Origin: Alloprevotella sp.
GTDB taxonomy: Bacteria > Bacteroidota > Bacteroidia > Bacteroidales > Bacteroidaceae
Length of the DNA stretch: 15,416 nt
Reading direction: 5' to 3'
Assembly: GCA_015259235.1 (NCBI GenBank)
Contig: JABZGM010000029.1
Location: 1-15,416 of the forward strand
Both the position numbers and the translations under genes were made by a program. The notes beneath the pieces are model-generated. The model was not told where the DNA came from, did not search any database, and saw only the letters and a list, made by a program, of their open reading frames with translations. Positions 1 through 6,796 of the stretch are shown piece after piece; position 1 is the stretch's first letter; every line of letters starts with the position of its first letter.

Positions 1-22
1 CATTAGTTTTGAGGACTTAGAA

Positions 23-78
23 TAGACGTTAAGGAAGAAGACTACAAAACCATTTCTAGCGTTCTTCCTTAACGTCTA
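23..78. repeat. 17-bp perfect inverted repeat downstream of the DUF2027 gene
   Basis: Bases 23-39 and 62-78 are exact reverse complements (17 bp, core tagacgttaaggaagaa) around a 22-base loop. The hairpin lies just past the stop of the minus-strand gene ending at 91, where a terminator would sit. Neither strand has a T-run after the stem, so a canonical intrinsic terminator is not shown. It may instead act as a 3' stabilising stem or be a repeat element. The structure is certain, the role is not. Confidence 0.6.
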
Positions 79-90
79 ATAAATATCCCC

Positions 91-1281
91 TTATCTCACC
101 GTCACCATGGTAGCACCAAAGCCGTATTCGCGGAAGGAAGCATCTTGGTGTGTGCAATGGCGATAGTGGTTCTTCAATTCTTTGAGGAGAGTAGCACGCA
201 GAACACCCTCACCCTTGCCGTGGATGAAGACAATGCGACGGCCTTTATCCTTGGCATATTGACGCATCGTGTCGTGGAAAGCCTTGATTTGCATCGTCAG
301 GATGTCGGTTGGCGTCAAACCACGAGTGGAATCGAGCAGTACATCAGCGTGCAAATCTACTTCCACGATTGCGTTGCGGTCGAGCGTCACCGACTTGTCC
401 GTGGCACGAGCGGGTTGTTGTTTCGGACGCTCGGCAGCCTGGCGCACCACCTCGGGAGTAATCAAAGCTTCTTCCACCGTTTCGGCAGCGATGCTCACCG
501 ACTGTGCAGGACGATCTTCCGACACGAGCGGACGCACCAAAGCAGGATCGTTGAAGAAATCAGAAGCTGCAAAACTGTGCAACTTATAGAATTTCGTACC
601 ATCCACGCGCAACGTAATGTTCATCGGAGATTTCAGCGCGAAAGGCTTGTCCGTCTTGTAAGCCAACAGTTGGAAGGTAAGACGTTCCCATTGAGGCAAG
701 TCGGCATGTCCGATGGTGTCGAGCAGAAGTTTTTGATTAGGCAACACCAATCCCTCATGACGGAGCGAATATTGCTCACCCTCTTGCGTGAGCAGGAGGA
801 AACGCACATAAAGGTTGGAGTCGTTGATAAGATACACCTCAAATTCAGTCTGACTCAGCGCACGACTGTCCACAGGAAGGAAACCGATGTAGAAATTCAC
901 TTGGTCGGCACCACGGCGTTCCAAAGGACGAGGTTGGAAAGTGATTTCTTTGTCAGCAGGTTCAGAGTCGTCCCCCACCGAATCCTCGGTAGAAAATCCA
1001 CTATCCGTAGCGTTAGCAGCCACAGCATGGGCAGCGAGTGCTGCTTTGATGCTCGTATGGCTCAGTCCATCGCTCTCACTGGTGCTGGCACGCTCTTTGG
1101 AAGGCACAGGCTTGCGCACCAAATTATAGTTATCCGTCTCAATCACCACGATTTCCGAACGGAGGGTCGGAATTTCAAATCCGTCATCATCACACACCAG
1201 CACCAAGTCTTTGCCTTGGAAACCAGCAATTCTTCCGCCTCCTGTGGTGTTGAGGAAGCGCACTTTATCGCCTATATTCAT
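91..1281 (-). CDS. DUF2027 family protein with C-terminal Smr domain
   Basis: A 396-residue cytoplasmic protein without a signal peptide, starting at ATG 1281. Residues 3-48 form a small beta-rich KOW/SH3-like region (IGDKVRFLN...GGGRIAGF). Residues 60-120 are a low-complexity acidic linker. Residues 125-255 match the DUF2027 core as found in Bacteroidota (NFYIGFLPVDS...). Residues 305-396 are an Smr domain with the VDLHAD motif (308-313), HGKGEGVLR (354-362) and GFGAT near the end (387-391). Smr domains, as in MutS2 and related proteins, bind and often nick branched DNA or act on RNA. The substrate here is unknown. The gene stands alone, divergent from fumarase with 245 bases between the starts. 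Family assignment is secure, the biological role is not. Confidence 0.92.
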   Translation of the reverse strand: MNIGDKVRFLNTTGGGRIAGFQGKDLVLVCDDDGFEIPTLRSEIVVIETDNYNLVRKPVPSKERASTSESDGLSHTSIKAALAAHAVAANATDSGFSTEDSVGDDSEPADKEITFQPRPLERRGADQVNFYIGFLPVDSRALSQTEFEVYLINDSNLYVRFLLLTQEGEQYSLRHEGLVLPNQKLLLDTIGHADLPQWERLTFQLLAYKTDKPFALKSPMNITLRVDGTKFYKLHSFAASDFFNDPALVRPLVSEDRPAQSVSIAAETVEEALITPEVVRQAAERPKQQPARATDKSVTLDRNAIVEVDLHADVLLDSTRGLTPTDILTMQIKAFHDTMRQYAKDKGRRIVFIHGKGEGVLRATLLKELKNHYRHCTHQDASFREYGFGATMVTVR

Positions 1282-1304
1282 AAATCTGTCCGTTTGGTTT
1301 GGAG

Positions 1305-1312
1305 CAAAGATA
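1305..1312 (-). promoter_or_regulatory. Predicted -7 box for the DUF2027-Smr gene
   Basis: On the minus strand this reads TATCTTTG, an exact match to the Bacteroidota -7 consensus TAnnTTTG, 23 bases before the ATG at 1281. No clear TTTG lies at the expected -33 distance, where the tagacctcaga repeat sits instead. Promoter by motif only. Confidence 0.5.
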
Positions 1313-1324
1313 CAAAAAAGCCTC

Positions 1325-1349
1325 TAGACCTCAGACTTTAGACCTCAGA
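1325..1349. repeat. Tandem pair of an 11-bp motif (tagacctcaga)
   Basis: The motif tagacctcaga occurs at 1325-1335 and 1339-1349, 14 bases apart, immediately upstream of the predicted -7 box of the minus-strand gene. A degraded relative (cctagcacctgactttagtg) occurs at 11732-11751, just upstream of the preferred start of the DUF4876 lipoprotein. It could be a binding site or part of a dispersed intergenic repeat. Confidence 0.5.
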
Positions 1350-1409
1350 AATTTACCCCAAAATAGAAATAATTCACGAGAAATATCCCTATGTTTCTCC
1401 TTAAATGCT

Positions 1410-1417
1410 TACCTTTG
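1410..1417 (+). promoter_or_regulatory. Predicted -7 box for fumarase
   Basis: TACCTTTG matches the Bacteroidota -7 consensus TAnnTTTG on the plus strand. It would start transcription near 1423-1425, leaving a leader of about 100 bases before the ATG at 1527. No good -33 TTTG is seen. The hairpins begin almost exactly at the predicted transcript start, which supports the placement. Confidence 0.5.
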
Positions 1418-1428
1418 TAAAACCAAAT

Positions 1429-1477
1429 TGCACACACTTACCAAGTTGTGCACGACACACCTCCTTGCGATAAGGAG
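1429..1477 (+). promoter_or_regulatory. Two consecutive hairpins in the fumarase 5' leader
   Basis: Hairpin 1 pairs tgcaca (1429-1434) and actt (1436-1439) with aagt (1443-1446) and tgtgca (1447-1452), leaving one bulged base and a three-base loop. Hairpin 2 pairs ctcctt (1461-1466) with aaggag (1472-1477) across a five-base loop. They could stabilise the mRNA or regulate expression. No known riboswitch was recognised and there is no T-run for attenuation. Confidence 0.4.
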
Positions 1478-1526
1478 CCCCATAGACGAACATAACATTA
1501 TACATAACGACATAACAATTTAATTC

Positions 1527-3170
1527 ATGGCACAAACCCCTGAATTTCGCTACGCACCGATGTTTCAACTCGGTGCTGACAACACGGAGTATTATCTCCT
1601 CACCAACGACCACGTTTCAGTGAGTGAATTTGAGGGACACCCCATTCTCAAAGTGGAAGCTGAAGGCATCACCAAGATGGTAAACCAAGCCTTCCGCGAT
1701 GTGTCTTTCCTCCTCCGTCGCTCGCACAATGAGCAAGTGGCAAAAATCCTTCGCGACCCTGAGGCTTCCGACAACGACCGCTACGTGGCTCTCACCTTCC
1801 TCCGCAATGCTGAAGTGGCAGTGCGCGGACAACTCCCCATCTGCCAAGACACGGGCACAGCCATCATTCACGCCGAAAAAGGACAACAAGTCTGGACTGG
1901 TTTTTGCGACGAAGAAGCGATTGCCAAAGGTGTCTACAAGACTTACACCGAGGAAAACTTGCGCTATTCTCAAAATGCGCCCCTCACTATGTACGATGAG
2001 GTGAACACACGTTGCAACCTCCCTGCGCAAATCGACATCGAAGCCACTCACGGCGACGAATATCACTTCCTCTGCGTCACCAAGGGTGGGGGCTCTGCCA
2101 ACAAGAGTTATCTCTATCAAGAAACCAAGGCTATCCTCAACCCCGACACCCTCGTGCCTTTCCTCGTCGGTAAGATGAAGACCCTCGGCACTGCAGCTTG
2201 TCCTCCTTATCACATTGCCATCGTCATCGGCGGAACAAGCGCGGAAAAGACCATGCTCACTGTGAAATTGGCTTCTACTCACTTCTACGATTCTCTCCCC
2301 ACCACTGGAGATGAAACTGGTCGCGCTTTCCGTGACGTAGAACTCGAAGCTCGCTTGCTCGAAGAAACTCGCAAGATTGGTCTTGGTGCGCAGTTTGGTG
2401 GTAAATACTTTGCCCACGACATCCGTGTGGTTCGCCTTCCTCGCCACGGTGCATCTTGCCCCGTGGGTCTCGGCGTGAGCTGCTCTGCCGACCGCAACAT
2501 CAAGTGCAAAATCAACAAAGATGGTATCTGGATTGAAAAACTCGATGACAATCCCGGTAGCCTCATCCCCGAAGAATATCGCCAAGCTGGTGAGGGTGAA
2601 GCGGTGAAGATTGACCTCAATCGCCCCATGCCCGAAATTCTTGCCGAACTCGACAAGTACCCTGTTTCTACTCGTCTTTCGCTCAACGGTACCATCATCG
2701 TGGGTCGTGACATCGCGCACGCTAAGATTAAGGAACGCCTGGATGCTGGTCAGCCTATGCCCGAATATCTAAAGAATCACCCCATCTACTATGCTGGACC
2801 TGCCAAGACCCCTGCCGGCATGGCTTGCGGTTCTATGGGACCCACCACTGCCGGACGTATGGACTCTTATGTGGATCTCTTCCAAAGTCAAGGGGGTGGT
2901 ATGATCATGCTTGCTAAGGGTAACCGCTCACAACAAGTCACCGATGCTTGTCAAAAATATGGCGGTTTCTACCTCGGTTCTATCGGTGGTCCAGCCGCTA
3001 TTCTCGCACAAAACAACATCAAGTCCATCGAGTGTGTGGAATATCCCGAACTTGGTATGGAAGCGATTTGGAAAATCGAGGTCGAAGACTTCCCTGCCTT
3101 CATTTTGGTAGACAACAAGGGCAATGATTTTTTCAAACAATTGCCTAACGCTACTGGTTGCGCGCACTAA
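1527..3170 (+). CDS. fumB: Fumarate hydratase, class I (4Fe-4S)
   Basis: A 547-residue protein, the usual length of class I iron-sulfur fumarases (FumA/FumB type), starting at ATG 1527. It interconverts fumarate and (S)-malate in the cytoplasm. In many anaerobic Bacteroidota this feeds the reductive branch to succinate. Three cysteines fall where the cluster ligands of E. coli FumA lie (105, 224, 318): C106 in LPICQDTGTA, C225 in TAACPPYH, and C319 in GVSCSADRN. The C-terminal part carries the family stretches PTTAGRMDSYVD, LAKGNRSQQ and YLGSIGGPAAILA. The A/B naming used for E. coli does not transfer, so the symbol is nominal. The gene is a single unit: its own predicted promoter and leader upstream, and a strong terminator about 50 bases downstream. 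Cluster-type fumarases are oxygen sensitive, fitting an anaerobe. Confidence 0.97.
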   Translation: MAQTPEFRYAPMFQLGADNTEYYLLTNDHVSVSEFEGHPILKVEAEGITKMVNQAFRDVSFLLRRSHNEQVAKILRDPEASDNDRYVALTFLRNAEVAVRGQLPICQDTGTAIIHAEKGQQVWTGFCDEEAIAKGVYKTYTEENLRYSQNAPLTMYDEVNTRCNLPAQIDIEATHGDEYHFLCVTKGGGSANKSYLYQETKAILNPDTLVPFLVGKMKTLGTAACPPYHIAIVIGGTSAEKTMLTVKLASTHFYDSLPTTGDETGRAFRDVELEARLLEETRKIGLGAQFGGKYFAHDIRVVRLPRHGASCPVGLGVSCSADRNIKCKINKDGIWIEKLDDNPGSLIPEEYRQAGEGEAVKIDLNRPMPEILAELDKYPVSTRLSLNGTIIVGRDIAHAKIKERLDAGQPMPEYLKNHPIYYAGPAKTPAGMACGSMGPTTAGRMDSYVDLFQSQGGGMIMLAKGNRSQQVTDACQKYGGFYLGSIGGPAAILAQNNIKSIECVEYPELGMEAIWKIEVEDFPAFILVDNKGNDFFKQLPNATGCAH

Positions 3171-3193
3171 TACTGCTGCGCGCCCCTCGTTTT

Positions 3194-3210
3194 TCTAGGC
3201 ATCGCCTAGA
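3194..3210 (+). other. Short hairpin after the fumarase stop
   Basis: tctaggc (3194-3200) pairs with gcctaga (3204-3210) across a three-base loop, between the fumarase stop and its main terminator. It probably caps the 3' end or adds to termination. The string gtttttctagg before it recurs at 3274-3284. Confidence 0.45.
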
Positions 3211-3218
3211 CACATTAA

Positions 3219-3264
3219 AGGCTACATCAAGTTTTTCTTTGCTTGATGTAGCCTCTTCTTTTTT
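3219..3264 (+). terminator. Rho-independent terminator of fumarase
   Basis: A perfect 13-bp stem (aggctacatcaag at 3219-3231 with its complement at 3242-3254) encloses a 10-base loop and is followed by a T-rich tract (3256-3264). It begins about 50 bases after the stop codon and is oriented correctly for the fumarase transcript. Confidence 0.9.
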
Positions 3265-3289
3265 CACGTCCTTGTTTTTCTAGGACGAC

Positions 3290-3316
3290 ATAACGAGTCT
3301 TATGACCGATTGGGGG
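3290..3316 (+). repeat. Dispersed repeat, copy A
   Basis: This stretch matches 14784-14809 with one inserted base (3296) and one substitution (3301). The shared core is atgaccgattggggg. The other two copies form the arms of a large inverted repeat between RadA and the TonB operon. The strong conservation more than 11 kb apart, outside genes, marks it as a dispersed element or recurrent binding site. Confidence 0.65.
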
Positions 3317-3351
3317 ATAAAGTTGTGTCAAGACTTCGAGCAGTATGTAAC

Positions 3352-3419
3352 AAAAAAGTAGGAGAAGCAACTTATCAGTACTGCAAACCGGCGCTGAACT
3401 TCTCCTACTTTAATGAATT
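3352..3419 (-). ncRNA. Candidate small RNA: single long hairpin with intrinsic terminator
   Basis: Read on the minus strand, a promoter at 3425-3456 would start a transcript near 3419. That transcript runs through a perfect 13-bp stem (3399-3411 pairing with 3355-3367) with a 31-base loop, then directly into six T residues (complement of 3352-3357, three of them also in the stem). The unit is about 68 bases and contains no ATG, so it looks like a self-contained small RNA gene. The loop includes the palindrome cagtactg. It lies tail to tail with fumarase, beyond that gene's terminator. Alternatively it is only a terminator for an unseen minus-strand transcript. No known RNA family was recognised. 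Confidence 0.5.
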
Positions 3420-3424
3420 CGCTA

Positions 3425-3456
3425 CAAAAGTACGTATTTCCCACCATTTCACCAAA
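3425..3456 (-). promoter_or_regulatory. Consensus Bacteroidota promoter facing the candidate small RNA
   Basis: On the minus strand this reads TTTG (3453-3456), a 20-base spacer, then TACTTTTG (3425-3432). Both boxes and the spacing match the Bacteroidota primary sigma factor consensus TTTG-N19-21-TAnnTTTG exactly. No protein gene follows it, only the terminator-ending hairpin at 3352-3419. Confidence 0.65.
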
Positions 3457-3519
3457 TAAGACTCAGAAGAACTTACACATTTTTTCGGACAATACCTCCC
3501 AACTTCGGACCTAGCTGCA

Positions 3520-3580
3520 AAAACGTGGGAGATTTTCCAAAAAACGTTGGAGTTTTTTGGAGAAACGTTGGAGATTTTCT
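3520..3580. repeat. Three-unit 21-bp tandem repeat
   Basis: The core aaacgtgggagatttt recurs with small changes starting at 3521, 3542 and 3563, exactly 21 bases apart. In the minus-strand reading frame of 3473-3751 this becomes a seven-residue peptide repeat (SPTFLQK, TPTFFGK). That frame has no promoter, signal or recognisable domain, so the repeat is treated as noncoding. Confidence 0.7.
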
Positions 3581-3760
3581 TCTATCATCTCCACCATCAT
3601 TGGATGAGGAGTGGAGTAGTGTTGCATTTTCTCCTGAGTAGTCGAATAGTTGTGCTATATTCCAGTCCGCAGCTCCTAGTTGTTCATGACGCATCTGCAA
3701 GAGTTTGCTTCCTCTCTGTGGTGAAAGGGCAGGGATGAAATGTTTTTTCACGGTTTATAC
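3581..3760. other. Gene-free stretch, nothing recognised
   Basis: Between the tandem repeat and the palindromic element there is no convincing ORF, no promoter match and no strong hairpin. Only short open frames shared by both strands are present. Confidence 0.5.
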
Positions 3761-4061
3761 CCTTCTCTCGCGCGCACGCGCGCATGCGCACATCAGAGAG
3801 TTTGCACTTTTTGCTTTCACAACCTTCACGGAAATCCTCACAATCGACAGTAATTGAGTGGGTTATAGTACTTTTTAGCCCGTTTCTGATGGTGGAGTCT
3901 TTCTTTGCTTGGAGAGCATCGCTGATTCATTTGTTAAAATATGTCCGAAATATGTCCGTATTTATATGTTTGTCAGAAGGTTACAAAGAAATCTGTGAAG
4001 GTTGTGAAAGCAAAAAGTCGAAAATCGCTGTACGTACGCGCGTACGCGCGCGCGAGGAAGG
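3761..4061. repeat. Palindromic MITE-like element with CG-alternating ends
   Basis: Inner arms 3806-3829 and 3995-4018 are a perfect 24-bp inverted repeat (core ctttttgctttcacaacc). Outside them lie imperfectly inverted alternating tracts at 3769-3793 (25 bases of strict pyrimidine-purine alternation) and 4029-4054 (26 bases), flanked by ccttctctcg at the left and its near complement cgaggaagg at the right. The 165-base centre has an 11-bp tandem duplication (aaatatgtccg at 3937-3947 and 3948-3958). No transposase is present and no target-site duplication is obvious. The symmetry suggests a nonautonomous mobile or structural repeat. The open frames crossing it look incidental. Confidence 0.6.
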
Positions 4062-4115
4062 TGTTTGTGTTGAATTGTTAACAATATGAAGGGGACATTT
4101 TCGAGCGAAAACAAC

Positions 4116-4142
4116 AACTCCCCCACCGGAGGTGGAGGAGTT
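4116..4142 (-). terminator. Probable terminator of the metalloprotease gene
   Basis: A 12-bp stem (4116-4127 with 4131-4142, one mismatched or wobble pair) with a three-base loop lies about 37 bases after the minus-strand stop at 4179. The following minus-strand sequence, gttgttttcg, is only moderately T-rich, so termination strength is uncertain. Confidence 0.6.
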
Positions 4143-4178
4143 GGATAGAAATCGTGTCGATGGTAGCGACGTGATGAT

Positions 4179-6563
4179 TTATTTGCCTTCCATCGCGAGA
4201 CGAATCTGGCGAGAAAGTTCGGCATAGTGTGCGCGTGTGGCAGCATCTTGAGGATGAGCGGCAGCAAGGCGCGCCTGGATGCGAGTGAGCAAGCTCGTCA
4301 TGTAGGGACGACCATCGCCATCAGCTGTGGCTTTCCATCCCTTGATGAGACGCGTCACCGCTTGCTGTTGCACATATCGGCGCCAAGAACCTACGCGCTG
4401 AGGCGTGGTGGCTTCGCGGAAGAGCACGCGCAACAAATCGTCAGCATAGGCAGTGGGCGTGTAAGCCTGAGCAGTGGGAGCCCCTGTGGCATTGATTGCG
4501 ATATTGTTGAACATGTTGGGCGACACCAGATAGCTCACTGCCATGTCTGCCAAGGGACGGATGAGTTCTTGAGGTTTGGCACTCAAGCGCGAGATGTAGG
4601 GTTCGCTGATCATCCACGTGGGGCATTCCAACACGTTCTTGTCGAGCCATGCCAAAGCGCGTTGTTGACGTTCGCGAGTCATCGTTTTGAAAACAGCCCC
4701 GCTCTGTTCCACACTCTTGTATTCGCGATGTACACCGCCAATTTGCGCGAGCACATGCCCCACATAGCGGCGGTATTGTCCGAACACAGCCTTATAACCT
4801 TCTGCGAGGTTGTCGCCTAAGTTGCCTTCTTCATAAATCCATTCGGGAAGACCTTTCACCACGCGACGGAGGTTTTTCAGTCCATAGTTGGAAGCCTTCA
4901 TCACATCATCGCTCAAGTCTTCGGTGAGTGCGAGAGGGTCGTTGTCGTGACCTTCGCCACCAAACCACAAACGGCGGTTGCCGGTGATGGTCTTCACGGT
5001 GAGGTCATTGAGGATTTTACGCTCTTCTTTCTCAGACTTGGCATTGGGGAAGTAGGAATAACCCCATTGGATAGCCCATTTGTCGTAGTCGTTGATGCGC
5101 GGGAAGATGCCTTCCGAACTGATGTTGTCTTCGGGCTGTGCCACATAGTTGAAACGAGCATAGTCCATGATAGAAGAGGTGTGGCCGTGCTTTTCTACCC
5201 ACGCCTTGTCGCGCAGTTTCTCTACTGGAGTAGCCGCACTAGCTCCCATGTTGTGGCGCAAACCGAGGGTGTGTCCCACTTCGTGAGAAGAAACGAAACG
5301 AATGAGTTGTCCCATCAGTTCTTCGTCAAATTCTTGTTTGCGAGCGCGAGGGTCGACAGCTCCAGCTTGCACCATATACCAGTCGTGTACCAACTTCATC
5401 ACGTTGTGATACCAGCCGATGTGACTTTCAATGATTTCACCGGTGCGAGGATCGTGCACATTGGGACCATAGGCGTTGGGAATGGGCGAAGCAAGATAGC
5501 GAATCACAGAGAAACGTGCGTCTTCAAGGCTCATGTCGGGACGATCTTTAGGCCATTCCTTGGCGATAATCGCATTTTTGAAACCTGCTTGTTCAAAGGC
5601 TTTTTGCCAATCTTCCACACCAAGGATGAGATATTTCACCCACTGTTTGGGGGTTGCAGGGTCGATGTAGTAGACGATGGGCTTTTTAGGTTCTACCAAT
5701 TCCCCACGTTTCATTTTTTCGATGTCTTCTTCCTTGGGTTCAAGACGCCAGCGTGCAATGACAGAACGGCGTTTCACCTGTTGTTGCTTGTCGTTGAACT
5801 CCACAAAGTTGTCGGTGAAATAACCCACACGAGGGTCGAAAGTGCGGCTGCGCATCAAGTTTTCGGGAAGAAGTACAAACGAGGTGTTCAAACGCAGCGT
5901 GACCAATCCCGTGACAGCGGCAGAAGGTATTTTGTTGGGCTTTGCGCTGAAGGTTTTCACTGTTTGGATTTCAGTGTTGATGGGGAATGTCTTCACCGTA
6001 TCGATGTAAGACAAATCGCCGCGAAGACCGCCGATGTCGAATCCAGTCTTGCGATAGGTTTCAAGACTCGTCACTGGATTATCGCCTTTCAAGAAATCGG
6101 TCACTTTGATGCGATATTGCTTGAGTTTGGAGGTGGAGTCGGCGAGTGTTTCTTCGATTTTGAAGGCTGCGACAATGGGATTCTCTGCACTGGCTTCCAC
6201 AGATTTCCAAATGCGCTGGGTACTGTCGGCAAGCGACTCAAACATTTCGGCACGTAAGAGCAGCTGGTTATTGTGGCGTTCCCACGTGAGCATCTTGCTA
6301 CCGGCGAGTTCTCCACCATAAACTTGCGCTCCAGCAGGGGTGCTGATGAAGCGTGTGGTGACCAACATGGGGCGACGGAGCAGGCTGTCGGGGATGACAA
6401 AGAAGACATCGTCTTTTTCGCGTTGCACCCCGAAGAAACCTTTCGCAATGGGGGCTTTTTTCTCCACCTTGGCAGGAGGAGTTTCGTTTTTCTTCTTGCG
6501 GGCTTGAGCCGGAGCTGCGCAGAGGGTCAAAGCCAGTGGCAGCACATAGAGTAATTTAGACAT
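4179..6563 (-). CDS. Exported zinc-dependent metalloprotease (DUF5117/DUF5118 family)
   Basis: A 794-residue protein read from ATG 6563. An in-frame TTG two codons upstream is less likely. The start gives a signal peptide (MSKLLYVLPLALTLCAAPAQA) followed by a lysine-rich segment. The N-terminal half fits the DUF5118/DUF5117 regions (FFGVQREKDDVFFVIPDSLL near 45-62, MLVTTRFISTPAG near 66-78). The catalytic domain has a full metzincin site, HEVGHTLGLRH at about 427-437, and a Met-turn-like SSIMDYARFNY about 25-35 residues later. All three zinc-binding histidines and the glutamate are intact, so it should be an active peptidase in the periplasm or at the surface. No sorting tail is seen at the C-terminus. 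The substrate is unknown. It lies downstream of two small secreted-protein genes on the same strand, but a 233-base gap with a hairpin separates them and no consensus promoter is visible in the gap. Confidence 0.93.
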   Translation of the reverse strand: MSKLLYVLPLALTLCAAPAQARKKKNETPPAKVEKKAPIAKGFFGVQREKDDVFFVIPDSLLRRPMLVTTRFISTPAGAQVYGGELAGSKMLTWERHNNQLLLRAEMFESLADSTQRIWKSVEASAENPIVAAFKIEETLADSTSKLKQYRIKVTDFLKGDNPVTSLETYRKTGFDIGGLRGDLSYIDTVKTFPINTEIQTVKTFSAKPNKIPSAAVTGLVTLRLNTSFVLLPENLMRSRTFDPRVGYFTDNFVEFNDKQQQVKRRSVIARWRLEPKEEDIEKMKRGELVEPKKPIVYYIDPATPKQWVKYLILGVEDWQKAFEQAGFKNAIIAKEWPKDRPDMSLEDARFSVIRYLASPIPNAYGPNVHDPRTGEIIESHIGWYHNVMKLVHDWYMVQAGAVDPRARKQEFDEELMGQLIRFVSSHEVGHTLGLRHNMGASAATPVEKLRDKAWVEKHGHTSSIMDYARFNYVAQPEDNISSEGIFPRINDYDKWAIQWGYSYFPNAKSEKEERKILNDLTVKTITGNRRLWFGGEGHDNDPLALTEDLSDDVMKASNYGLKNLRRVVKGLPEWIYEEGNLGDNLAEGYKAVFGQYRRYVGHVLAQIGGVHREYKSVEQSGAVFKTMTRERQQRALAWLDKNVLECPTWMISEPYISRLSAKPQELIRPLADMAVSYLVSPNMFNNIAINATGAPTAQAYTPTAYADDLLRVLFREATTPQRVGSWRRYVQQQAVTRLIKGWKATADGDGRPYMTSLLTRIQARLAAAHPQDAATRAHYAELSRQIRLAMEGK

Positions 6564-6676
6564 AAGCAATGGAGGGCTTAGTATTGTTATGGCGCGGTGT
6601 GGGATAACCTTTATTTCACCGTGCGGAGTATGTGTTTTGAAGGGGCTTATCGCTATGAGGAGAAGCGAGGCTTATA

Positions 6677-6726
6677 TACACCGAATCGCATAGCCCGCTA
6701 AAGAGCGAGCTGTGCGAGTTCGTGTA
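6677..6726. repeat. 50-bp near-perfect palindrome in the intergenic gap
   Basis: Arms 6686-6699 and 6704-6717 pair over 14 positions (one wobble, one mismatch) around the tetraloop aaag. With two small bulges the pairing extends outward to tacac (6677-6681) and gtgta (6722-6726). It lies between the small secreted-protein gene ending at 6797 and the metalloprotease starting at 6563. No T-run follows on either strand, so it is better read as an mRNA-processing or stabilising stem, or a repeat, than as an intrinsic terminator. Confidence 0.6.
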
Positions 6727-6796
6727 AATGTGCTAAAATGTGAGCGTCACCTCTAGCGAGGAGTAGCTTAGCATCGTCCAAAATGAGAAGAAAGCA

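Noticed and set aside
145..1341. 398-codon open frame on the plus strand
   Set aside because: It lies antisense to the DUF2027-Smr gene, whose product has recognised domains. The predicted protein is rich in His, Arg and Ser without any domain.
1617..2720. 367-codon open frame on the minus strand
   Set aside because: It is a mirror frame of the fumarase gene and encodes nothing recognisable.
3520..3580. Possible CRISPR array
   Set aside because: The units are contiguous with no unique spacers and no cas genes are present.
3473..3751. 92-codon minus-strand frame containing the SPTFLQK-like peptide repeat
   Set aside because: The repeat peptide comes from the 21-bp tandem repeat. There is no promoter match upstream and no domain. 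Not excluded as a small gene, but unsupported.
3784..4089. 101-codon plus-strand frame across the palindromic element
   Set aside because: It passes through both inverted arms and the alternating CG tract (VRTRVRAREE), so it is a by-product of repeats.
4947..6257. 436-codon open frame on the plus strand
   Set aside because: Antisense to the metalloprotease. It is rich in Phe, His and Val from complementary codon bias and has no signal or domain.
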